From: Cornus controversa
Taxonomy: Eukaryota; Streptophyta; Magnoliopsida; Cornales; Cornaceae
Assembly (NCBI GenBank): GCA_026545225.1
Contig: CM048845.1
Coordinates: 91,204,533 to 91,268,532, forward strand
Length of the DNA stretch: 64,000 nt
Direction: 5' to 3'
Below the pieces are notes generated by a model. It was given only the letters and a program-made list of their open reading frames with translations. It was not told the origin of the DNA and did no database searches. Positions 38,120-48,733 of the stretch are shown piece after piece. The position numbers were made by a program, and so were the translations under genes. Within the stretch, counting starts at the first letter, position 1; each line of letters starts with the position of its first letter.

Positions 38120-38520
38120 AAGTGGTGGTCATTTTCTATCATTATTGACAATTGCATATGCAAATGATTGACGTCTTTAGAGAGACCACGAAGGGTTGTT
38201 ACGGTACATTTTTTATCTTAAAGGTTCAATAAAAAAAAAAAGTGAGTTGAAAATAGATTGGGATTTGACACACTGAAAATACACCAAGAAGATTGAGTAC
38301 ACCTTTACTACAAAGCCTTTTAGTTGCTACGTAGTTAACATCTACCCGATGGAAGATGCCATTTCCATGTAGTGTTTGTGCCTTTTTGGTGTGCCTCTCA
38401 TCATTTGGGGGAGATCTTCGATGGTACAAAAGCAATGATATATATATATATATATCAAGTGGTGGTCACTTTCTATCATTATTGACAATTGGATGTGCAA
38501 TCATTGAAATCTTAATCGTT
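37428..38520. repeat. Direct duplication, two copies ~815 bp apart
   Basis: The block 37437-37560 (markers 'cacctttactacaaagcc' and 'gatgccatttccatgt') recurs at about 38262-38372. The block about 38118-38170 ('tttctatcattattgacaat') recurs at about 38457-38505. In the first copy the two blocks are separated by about 560 bp of AT-rich DNA, in the second by less than 100 bp. Confidence 0.8.
38067..38117. repeat. (TA)n microsatellite
   Basis: About 50 bp of pure TA dinucleotide, the longest in the window. A shorter TA run sits at the equivalent place in the second duplicate (38438-38455). Confidence 0.95.
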
Positions 38521-38993
38521 TGGATTGAGGGATTTGGAAGGATAAGGAGAGAAAAGAAAGGAGAGGATAGGGGATATTGTGTTTGGGTGAGTATTTTTAA
38601 AAGAAAAGAAAGGATAAGGAGGGATAAGGAGGGATAGCAATCCTTCCTTATCCCTCAATTGCAATCCTCCCAAAAATGAGAAGATTGGGAGGGAAATGAT
38701 TGAAACTTAAGTATAAGTTTTATAATACCAAAATTGACCTCAATATTTTAACACATAAAATTCTTATACTCTTCCATAAACTTAAGTAAAAGGGTATGTT
38801 AGTAATTTGATTGTTATCCTTTCTTTTCTTTTCTCTATCCAAACAAAATTACTATCTTTCCCTTTCTTTTCTCTCATGTTTATCCAAACATAAATAGAGG
38901 TTATTGCTATCCTCTCCTCTCCTCTCCTTTCTCTCATAACTAATGGTATCTTCTCCTTTCTTTTCTCCCCACTTTATCCAAACGGACCCTAAG
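38510..38993. mobile_element. Foldback element with GTTTGGAT-type ends, ~480 bp
   Basis: The left end has 'ttaatcgtttggattgaggg' and the right end, read inward, 'cttagggtccgtttggataa'. Both continue into 'gagaaaagaaaggaga'. A second inverted repeat of 'ggataaggaggga' type lies inside (about 38595-38660). The 'agggtccgtttggat' end is common in plant MITEs. I see no clear target duplication, so the superfamily is undecided. Confidence 0.6.
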
Positions 38994-40058
38994 AGGGAGG
39001 GGTTAAAAAACAATAAATACCTAGTGCGGTTCATATGGTGTACTGAATAATTACAGTTTTATGTGTACAGTATGCAGTGTAAATCTCATTATACATGTTG
39101 TAGTTGTTCATACAGGACTATAATGCGTCCAGTACAACGTTCACAAAACTCACCAAATATCTTCTTGTTAAAACAGAACCATTAAATGAGAAGGAATTCC
39201 AACTTTCAACTAAAGATTCCTTTTATGTCAAATGAAATTACTTAGATGTGTGCATAAAGTAACAAACTAGCAATACTTAAACTGTAATAAATTTTTGTAA
39301 CACATTGTTCAACTCAAAAGCTTTGATATTATACTATTACTCAGTGTTGGAGAATGATTAGATTTGAAAAAATTATTAATTAGTTCTATTTTTAAATTTT
39401 AAAGACAAATAAGTCTTATAAAATTTTTAAAAAAATAAAAAAATCTTACTTTTAAACATTAATGACAAATAAGTCGTATAAAATTAAAGTTCTCATTAGA
39501 GTTTAAAAGTAGAATTTTTTTTGTCTTTATGAAAATTTTATAGAACTTATTTGTTTTTAAAGTTTAAAAGTAAGATTTATTAATAAATTTATTTTAAATT
39601 TTTGAAAAGTCAGGTAGATGTGTGAGAAAATCTTATCCATATAAAAAATAAAAAAAGATAATTTGATACCATTTCGGAAAACAAGTGACATTTTAGTTAC
39701 TTGTTTTGCTTCAGCAGTAAGACTGACTGAAAAGTCCTAGAAAACCTAAAAATATTGAGTTTAGGTAAGGAAAACCCAAAAAGAAAAAATAATAATAAAA
39801 CTATGAGTTCATTTGTATAATAAAAATAAAAATAGGTAGGACAGTTACTAACTTCCTTGTCGTTTGTCTTTTTACTTTCCCTCCCACAGGTACTAAAATA
39901 ACCAAAAACATATTCAATGTGTTGAACAAGCTCCTCCATCTCTCCTATTCATTTCATTTTCTCCTTATTTATAATTTATAAACCAAATTAAGAGAGAAAA
40001 TTCTCTCTCATCTTTCCTCCCAACTCATCCATTAACTGCGATGAGCACCGGTTAAGGA

Positions 40059-40116
<58 letters not shown>

Positions 40117-40415
40117 TCAATGACTCAATCATCATTTTTGGACAAGGTCCAAGAAAATAGAATAGAGACAACCCTTTCACAAAGTTAGGGTAAATTACAC
40201 CGATAACCTAGAAGTTTAACATATAAATATGAAGCTTGGATAAACAAATATTTTTTGATAGAGTATGAAATGCCTTTTTTTTTTTTTTTCTCGAAAGAGT
40301 TCACGTACATACATTCACAATATTGCTTCTAATAAGGTTCGAACACTAAACCTCGCCTTTACACTCTCTCTCTCTCTCTCTCTCACCCACAGGGAAACCG
40401 AAGTTGACTAGACAG
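38994..40415. other. Intergenic DNA, no gene recognised
   Basis: Several related 'acaaataagt(c)(t/g)tataaaat' phrases occur in both orientations between 39350 and 39560, probably a decayed foldback. A TA run then a GA run lie at 40061-40117, and a CT run at 40365-40384. Confidence 0.5.
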
Positions 40416-40423
40416 GTTAAAAG

Positions 40424-41053
40424 TAGGGGTGCACACGGTACGGTTCCTCACGGTTCTTGGTAGAACAGGAACCAGAACCATTACCAACGGTTTCTGATTT
40501 TTGGAACCGGAACCGTTAAAGGTTGGAACCGTGAGGAACCGAACCACGGTTCTCGGTTCGGTTCCGAACCGCGGTTCCTTAAGAATTTTTTTTTTTTTAA
40601 TGAAGCTTGAAAATACAAAATATATATATATATTCATTAAATAAATGTGAGACCTACAATCTAAAAATGGCACCCTATATATATAATTATTATATTGTAT
40701 TATATATATATATACATTACATATAATAATTATATATAATGTATATATATTATATATAATTATTATATATAATATATATACATTATATATAATTATTATA
40801 TTATATATATATATATATATACACATATTTAATATAAAACGGTTCCGGTTTCGGTTCGGTTCGGTTCCAAGAAACCGTTACCCCCAACGGTTCCGATTCC
40901 GGTACGGTTCTACTGGTCCTGGAACCGAAACCAGAACCGTTGGTAACGGTTCCTAATTTTAGGAACCGGAACCGGAACCGTAGCCACGGTTCAGTACGGT
41001 TCCCCTCGGTTCTGGTTCCGGTTTCGGTTCCGATGATTCTTTGTGCACCCCTA
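40424..41053. mobile_element. hAT-type foldback MITE, 630 bp, perfect 8-bp TSD
   Basis: Termini TAGGGGTGCACA (left) and its complement TGTGCACCCCTA (right) are perfect 12-bp TIRs. The 8-bp sequence GTTAAAAG occurs exactly at 40416-40423 and 41054-41061, the hAT target-duplication length. Both sub-terminal regions (about 40435-40580 and 40840-41035) are packed with 'ggttc', 'ggttcc' and 'aaccg' motifs in both orientations. The centre (40600-40825) is nearly pure AT with 'tatata' and 'ataattat' runs. It is non-coding. Confidence 0.9.
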
Positions 41054-41061
41054 GTTAAAAG

Positions 41062-41909
41062 GGACACTCCCTTGTTGCATGTACTGTGAATTTGTAATGG
41101 CCCTGTTCATATGGTTACCGACCATAAAGAGAAAGAAAGATTGCAATACAAAGAGAAAGCAATGGGCTGGTAACTCAAATTAGGATTAAACACAAATGTA
41201 TAATAATAATTCATTATTAGATAATAGTTTCATTTATTTTATTTATTTGATTTACAAATTAAATTTATATTTAATATGTATATGAAAAATATATTTACAT
41301 ATATACTAGTCAAGGTACTACTTAAGAAAAAACTTAGCAAATTAAATTAAGTAATTTTATTCTCGATTTTTTTCCTTAATTAATTAATTAGTGCCTTGAC
41401 CAATAATAATATAAAAAATATATTTTTTCAAATACATATAATATTCAACTAGATATTTTTTAATGTGTATGTGTAAATATATAATTTGAAAATTTAATAT
41501 TTTAAAGTTTACAAATTAAATTTATATAAAATATGTACTAATAATTCTAATTTGCATAAAATTATATATTAACCTTTTAAAATTGAAAGTTTAATTCTTA
41601 ATAAATAATAACCTATTTATATTTAATTTATTAAACTTTTTTATAATAATAATTTTAAATATAATTAAACAACAATAAATAACTTATCAAATCATGATTT
41701 TATACCAATCAACACACATGAGCAGATACACACTTTTACACTATTAAAATGTGTTTCAATTTAAAATACAACTCAATGACACAATGATCAGTGGGAAAAA
41801 AAAATCAAACAGTTTATTGTGATTAGAATTCTTAATCCCTGGGCTTATATTAATTTAAAAAGTTGAGCTTTAATATTATCTTATTGATAACACTCTACTC
41901 AATAATCAA
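41062..41909. other. AT-rich intergenic DNA, no gene recognised
   Basis: Very AT-rich, with a partly inverted-repeat look around 41320-41400 ('actagtcaaggtact' versus 'agtgccttgacca'). No coding signal. Confidence 0.5.
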
Positions 41910-42648
41910 GGGAGGTGATATTCGCACTCCCATTTTATTAGATTGCACTACACTTCCTTTTTCTTTTAAAGCAAATGACAAGAAGATCCTTAAACTAATT
42001 AATACATCATCCCCTATTTTATAATACCACAACTACCTTTTATACTATAAACATAAACTTTTTTTTTAGCTTCTTTACTTTTTGTATTACATTTTTTTTT
42101 TTTTTGGTTTCAGTCAAAAAATAATTTTTTTTTTGTCTTCATTAGTACTTTTTTTTTTTGCTCCTTTCAAAAGAGATAACTTTTTCTTAGGTTTTTATTT
42201 TTATTATTTTTTTATCCTGTCAAAAGAGATAATTTATTCAACAAAGATTACTTTTTTTTTCAAAAGAGATAATTTATTTAACAGAGATAATTTATTTAAT
42301 TTTTTGTTCCTGCCAAAAGAGATAATTTATTTAACAGAGATAATTTTTTTTGGTCTTGTTAAAAGATAATTTATTCAACATATATAACTTTTTTTGGGTC
42401 ATGTAAAAAGAGAACTTTTTTTTTTTTGGTTATTTTTTTTGGGTATTTTTTGTTTTGGTTCTTTTTGTTTATTCTATCAAAAGAATCCGAAAATAATGAA
42501 TATTGGAGACAGAGAGAGGATATCTAAAATGGTAGTTTAGTATTTTGAAAAAAGGTAATCATTCACATGTGAAGTTAAGGTTAGAAATGACATTTCTTTT
42601 AAAATGAGAGTGCAAATGAAGAAAAGAGGAGTGCGAATATCGCCTTCC
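41910..42648. mobile_element. Mutator-type non-autonomous element, 739 bp
   Basis: The left end is 'gggaggtgatattcgcactc' and the right end read inward 'ggaaggcgatattcgcactc', each followed by a looser repeat. The flanks 'aataatcaa' (41901-41909) and 'aataaccaa' (42649-42657) match at 8 of 9, as for a 9-bp Mutator duplication. The interior has four to five copies of 'aaaagagataatttatt(c/t)aaca' at about 42220-42380, set among long T-runs. It has no real gene; the frame at 42082-42369 is T-run artefact. Confidence 0.8.
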
Positions 42649-42657
42649 AATAACCAA

Positions 42658-43912
42658 TAACATTCATAATTCTTGTTTAAGTAATTTAAAGATGTAATTT
42701 GTTTCTAATTTAAAAATAATATAATGTTAAATATGTATAGAAATTCTACGTAAATTTAATAGTAGTATGAGATATAGAATATATTAGATAAATAATATAA
42801 ATAAAAGTTATAGAAATTCTATGTATAATTTAACTCTTTTAAAAACTAATACTCGATGGTTTACCATTTAGTCTACATATACAAATTGAATGCAAACGCT
42901 ACTAAAGTATATTATTTATAAATGCCAAATTTCATGCTTTAAGTAACAAATTAAATTGATTCAAACAATGAGAAAAAATAAATGTAAAGAAAAAAGTTGT
43001 GTAGGACGAACACATACAGAGAGAGAGAGATTCAAATACACATTAATAAAAAAAATTAAAAGAAACTCGACCTCCCAAAGTCATCAATCTTGTAGGTATT
43101 GGCTGAGTTTTTGTCCGCTAAAATTTCACATTTGAAGTTTTTGAATGCTAACAGATGCAAAAATCAAACTTAAAAATAATACCCAAATAAGAACCTTCCT
43201 CGAATGTGAATTTGGTGCAATTTGTTGTTAAAGAAAATAACCATTGATAAGTAGAAGTTTGATGTAAACACATAAAATATATAGCATAAAGAAAAAACAT
43301 AATTGAAGAACAAAGAAACAAAAATGGTGAATAATAGAGAGAAAAAACGTAAACACATAAAATATATAGTATAAACTATTGATTTTAAATTGTACAGTAT
43401 GAACATATACATACATATATATATATATAGAGAGAGAGAGAGAGGGGGAGAGAGATTCAAATACACATTAATCAAAAAAATCTGACCTCCCAAAGATATC
43501 GATCTTTTAAACGTTGGCTGAGTTTTTGTCCTGCCAAAATTTCACATGTGGAAAAGTTTTTCAATGTTAATAGATACAAAAACCAAACTTAAAATTAATA
43601 CTCATTGCCCAAAAATTATCTTCTTCCTCCCAAAATGGAAACTCATATTTTGAAAAGGATAAAAAAAATAGAAAAATGATAGTTCTAGTGAAAATGTAAA
43701 ACTAAAACCCGAATGGAGAGGCCATTTTTACATACACACTCATATTTATTAGGTTTCAGATTTTTTTTTTTAAAGAGAGTTCCCTTTTGACTTTGACTTA
43801 TTTTCTTCTTTTCTTATGTTGTCAATTATATATAAATAAATATATGTTTTTGGATTAAATTAAATAATATCTTATTTACGTAAATTTAACAGTCGTGTGT
43901 GTGTGTGTATAT
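42658..43912. other. AT-rich intergenic DNA with a ~165-bp direct duplication
   Basis: 43019-43182 recurs as 43440-43602: shared 'gagagattcaaatacacatt', 'gacctcccaaag', 'ggctgagtttttgtcc' and 'aaatttcaca' blocks. Between them 'acacataaaatatatag' is itself repeated (about 43267 and 43353). No gene is seen. Confidence 0.7.
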
Positions 43913-44682
43913 GGGTACAACTAACTTCCCCTCGTAAGTAAGGGAAAAATAAGTTTATCTCCAGTTTTTATTGGACAAATATGACCTTAGTACAACACTG
44001 TAACCATATAATGATAAAGGTTATTTTTGTCCAATTTATAACTTTACAAAATGTGTGTATGTTTTTTTTTATCACCGTTACCCTCCAAATGCAATGCTAA
44101 CACCACCACCACAATTGGTAGTGACACTACTACCAAATCAATGATGCCACCACCACCATTCCCACTCCTATATCCACCACCACCACCACCATCCCCACCA
44201 CCACAAGTACCACTACCATCTCCATCCCCACAACCACCACCACGGCTACATGTATTATGGCGATTGCCTACACCACCACAATTAGTGGTGCCACCATGCC
44301 CACACTCACAACAATCATTGGCGCCATAACTACCCCACCCACCCCCATAATCACAACCAACACTCACACCCCCACAACCATCATAACCCTGTGTATTCTA
44401 GCAAAACAACATTGCCAAAGATCTAACGCTCAGCGATGGCAAAATTCAGACGACAATAGTGGCAGCGTGGTTCACGTTGGTGGTGAGGTGCAAACAGTGG
44501 AGCGAATGGTCTCAACAATGGGATTGATATGAATTAGTAGGGAGCTTAGCCATTTTTTGTGTTAAATTATATGATTGTGCATGATTTTTTTGAGTTGACA
44601 TGTTTTAATGGGCTTATTTTTGTCCAATAAAAATTGGAGATAAGCTTATCCTCCCCGTGAAAGAGGGGAGGTTAGGTTTTCC
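43913..44682. mobile_element. Foldback element with CCA-rich core, 770 bp
   Basis: The left end ('gggtacaactaacttcccct', then 'aataagtttatctccagttt' and 'ttattggacaaa') pairs with the right end read inward ('ggaaaacctaacctcccctc', 'taagcttatctcca', 'ttattggacaaaaata'). The core (about 44100-44400) is CCA/CAC-rich low-complexity DNA that creates long chance frames on both strands. No exact target duplication is visible. Confidence 0.65.
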
Positions 44683-45191
44683 TTGTATAGATATGTTTAA
44701 GAGAATTGATTAGAGGAGTTTGTTTAATACGTATATTTATTCCTTTAAATAATATCATATAAAAATTTTAAAAATTAGTGTTAGGTTTTCACTATTATAT
44801 ATCTTTTGACTTATTTTGGACTTTTTTTTACGGGTTCCTTGTAGTGTTAGGTTTTATCTATTAGATATCTTTTGACTTTTTTTATGTTGATAGGTTTCTT
44901 ATTTTGACTTTCCTTATATATATACTATATATATACATACATATATATAGTAATTGAGCGTGCTTGAGTAAAATTGTAACTAGAAAATGTTAATAGGTTT
45001 GATAACAATCGTATTCTAATTAGAATTTTTTTACCTCTTTAATTTATATTTAAAATTTATTTAATATTAGCTTATTGATAATATTTTTATATTCATTCTA
45101 TGGTCATTACATATATAATATCTATGGCCAAAATACCTATATGAATCTATAAAAATCGTCTTTTTTTTGTTTTTTTTTTTCCCAGTAGGTT
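44683..45191. other. AT-rich intergenic DNA, no gene recognised
   Basis: Contains a repeated phrase 'gtgttaggtttt...tatta..tatcttttgactt' at about 44780 and 44850. No coding signal. Confidence 0.5.
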
Positions 45192-45196
45192 CACAT

Positions 45197-46344
45197 TGTG
45201 GATAAGTACATTACAGAGCAAGGAAAGAAGGAATGGGACAGAAAGAAGGAATGGGACAGGAAGCCTCATATATACATAGACCTCACGCGGAGGCATTCTC
45301 CCCGCGTATGGGATAATCCCGCGGGGGCCACGCACCCGCGTGGTTAACCCATGCGCGGGCAACATCCCCCCGCGCAGGGTCAACCCATTCCCGCGGAGGG
45401 ATGATCCTCTTCCCGCGTAGGGGTATTTACATAAAAGGAATCCTCAATCCCCATGGGGGGTTAGCAAAGCATACAGAAGCACAGGGAGTGAGAAGATTGG
45501 GGGCAATCCTCTCTGACGGGCATGTTATGTTTGGTAATTAGATTGTGTTTTCTAGGACCAACTCTGAAAGGAGTATGATTCTATGAAACACTTCTAAATT
45601 AATAAATATGGCATACTCTCAGGGTTACAAGGAACCATGGATGAATGGACCATTGTGTGGCTTAACCAGCTCACAATCCCGAGTGGTTATCCTTGTAACA
45701 GGGGCTATGTAGAGGACTATTAATTCCTTTCTTCAATATGGAAAGTAACTTGTCGCGACGTTACTTCTAGCATTGAGGAGTGGGAATTAGTATGAGGCTA
45801 CGGTGTCCCACAGACCATTTTAGGCACAGATACAGGCTGTGATATGGTCTGGGCGATCATGGTGTTATAATGAAGCATATGGCGTCATGGTCCCAGGCGG
45901 GAAGGTGGGTTGAGTGTGGTATGGAGGATTGAGAGGAAGGCTCGTTGGGCCATGGGTATCTAAAAGTTGCGCTAGTGTGACTCTACACGGGCACCATCAC
46001 AACATTTCTCGCGGGTATGACCAAACCCGCGAGGGGTATAGACTCATGGTTACAACCGGGAGTGGTAAAGGAAGGGATACGCGGCCAAGTGCCACGTAGG
46101 ATGACAGCTGTCATAAGCCCCATGCCTGAGGTCTATAAATACCCCATGGCATGGTGACATGTGGATCATCCTGGTGCCCCCTCCCTCTCTGAATCACTCT
46201 TGCTTTCTCTCTCTCCCATCTAGCACCCAGCTCACATTCCTATTATTGTTTCCTGGTTATTTCATCAGCTTGATCCTATTCAGTTCTTACAACTCAGTCC
46301 TGTGATAGTCATTCCTCATAGCAGAACTCTTCTACCTATTTACA
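45197..46344 (+). repeat. Gypsy 5' LTR
   Basis: Starts TGTGGATAAG and ends CTATTTACA. A GC-rich block at 45280-45430 carries repeated CCCGCG-type words. A 'ctataaatacccc' TATA-like motif lies at about 46132-46145, suiting a promoter about 200 bp before the LTR end. Confidence 0.95.
46132..46141 (+). promoter_or_regulatory. Candidate TATA box of the gypsy 5' LTR
   Basis: 'ctataaatac' in the 3' third of the LTR; the identical motif is in the other LTR near 57348. Assignment is by motif and position only. Confidence 0.5.
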
Positions 46345-46378
46345 ATTGGCGACTCCACTGGGGAGGATTGCCTTTCAC

Positions 46379-48565
46379 ATGGCTGGTCAGCAGAATGTTA
46401 AGCGGAAAGGGAAGCAAGCTGCACCAAGTTCTCAGAGAGCTGATCAAAATCCAGAGCCGGCCAATCCTGTCAATTCAGGTGTTCCTCAACAAAGGCGTAA
46501 AGTACAAAGAAGGCAGAATCCACCAATCAATGTGGCTCCTCCACAATCTCAAGATAATATCCCCCCAATGATGCTCCAAGTACTAGCAAACATCCAAGAA
46601 ACTCAAGTGCAGATCCTACAGTTTTTGCGAACTCAGCAGTCTAGTCCCAGAACAGAGCGATCACCTGTTCCCGGTCGAGGACAATCACCTCAGATAATAG
46701 GTCCGGATGTGACAGAAAATCCTGGCCGAAAGGAATCTGACAATGATAACCAGCACAATGTTAATGCCTCGTTCGTGACCATTGAGCAATTGCAAGCAAT
46801 TCTTAATTCCAAAAAGAATACAACTGTTGATATTGAGGTCCCACCGCCTTATGATCCCACCATATTATTAATGCCATATCCGGAGGGATATTTTTCTCCA
46901 AAATTCAGACAGTTTGACTGTAGGGAAGGAGATGCAAGGGAGCATATCGCGCGATTTGTGGACGCGTTAGGTGCCTACAGAAATGATGAACAGCTTAAGC
47001 TCAGGGAATTCTCAAAATCCCTTACAGGAAGAGCTAACACCTGGTACATGAATTTAGTGCCAGGAACAGTGTTAACTTGGGCAGAAATGCTGGCTAAATT
47101 CTACGAAAAATTCTTCACCACTGAGGAGCGAGTCACAATGCTGTCGTTAACTCGGCACAAGCAAAAGTTGGGCGAAGAGGTAGTCACATATGTCAAACGT
47201 TTCCGCGAGATGTCATTGGAATGTTTCGAGCCAACCTCAGAAGAGCAACTGATAAAAATATGTGTGGATGGTTTGTTGAGAGAGTATCGGGTGCATTTGG
47301 TTAATCATGAGATAAAGACCTTCTCTGCCCTAATGAATAGCGCTAGACGCCTGGGAGAAATTATTCCACCACCGGCAAAGGGAAATGTCTTCCCGCGAAG
47401 GGCCACTGTGGCAGCAACTCCGAGTCAGATAAGCAGCAATACAGGGAGAATACGACGGTCGGAACCCGCACCTTTGCCATTTGGTATTAAGGAGGCAATA
47501 TCATTATTAACTCAGTGGATCAAGGATGGTGTTGTCACCTTACCCGCGGTAGAAAGACTTCCTAGCAGAGAAGAAAAGGCAAAGTCGAACTACTGCCCCT
47601 TTCACCGAGCTGTGCGACATTGTCTAACTGATTGCTGGGCATTCAGGGGAATAGTACATAAAAAGATCGCTGAAAAGAGCATAGATATTGCTGGAAACAA
47701 TGTTGTCAACAATCCATTCCCCCAGCATGTAGCAACTGTTGGTGTAACTGATCCAATGGATGAAGGAGAATACCAAGTTATGAATACGGATACAAATGCT
47801 CACATACATTGTTTCTTCAATGATCTGTCAATCCCAGAACAGATTAAGGAATTTTTAATAAATCAAACCGTGGCAACACTGATTCACACTCGCAATGAAC
47901 CATCTAAACAAGATGTGACCAAGCAAGGAGAGATTGTCTTTTCAATGGCAGATAAGCAAGTCCCTTTCCCTCACAATCGACCGCTGTATGTACCAGTTAC
48001 AGTCAATGGTCGAGATTTGAAACGAGCTTTTCTTGATAGCGGGGCTTCAGTAAATATCATGCCATTGACCACTTTGAAGGCAATACAATTCCCGGAGGTG
48101 AAAATCGTTCACCAACCTATAAACGTTACAGCTTTCAATGGTGAACAACAAGCTACAATCGGATATGCAACGGTCGATCTAAAAGTAGGGAAAATCAGAG
48201 CCCCTACCAAGTTTCATGTCATAAAAGGTGAACCATCTTATCAGTTGTTGTTAGGCAGACCCTGGATGCATGCGTACGGGGTTGTCCCATCCTCTTATCA
48301 TCAAGTTATGAAGGCTAATTGGGGAAAGGGCACTATGACGCTCCGAGCTTCTAAAGATCCTTTTTGTCCTTCGGAGGCTCATTTTGCCGATGCAATTTTC
48401 TTTAATGAATATACGGATGAAATGGCCAATGAGGAGGTTCAGGCTATTCCGCTTCCCAAATGGGAGGATCTACAAGTAAGAGTATCTCCTAAGAGGCCCG
48501 CAGAGAAGGAAGTAAACTGGACTAAAGTAAAAATGGCGGATGGAAGGGTTGTATACAAGTTATGA
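46379..48565 (+). other. Gypsy gag and aspartic protease region
   Basis: Part of the gypsy element. The gag core (retrotransposon gag domain, about 46900-47350) includes the family words 'REHIARFVDALGAY' and 'KSLTGRANTWYMNLVPGT'. The retropepsin-like motif FLDSGASVNIMP lies near 48030, followed by LLLGRPWMH near 48250. The conserved start is probably the ATG at 46379, just downstream of the primer site. Confidence 0.9.
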
Positions 48566-48733
48566 CGGGGCGCGGGGACCGGACTCCCACCTGAAGTTCG
48601 TGTCCCCAATGTTGCCGAGGTTCTCATATATGAGGATGCCATAAGACTTTCAGAGGAAAATGATGCAAGTTTTCTGATAGAGGAAGAGCTGGAAGAAATA
48701 GATATCGGAGATAGGGTCTCTCCGCGGCCCACA

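Noticed and set aside
44044-44532. Gly-rich and Pro/Thr-rich frames on both strands
   Set aside because: They are products of CCA-rich low-complexity DNA in the core of a foldback element.
45914-46099. 61-codon frame repeated identically at 57130-57315
   Set aside because: Both copies lie inside the two gypsy LTRs; the identity reflects the LTRs, not a duplicated gene.
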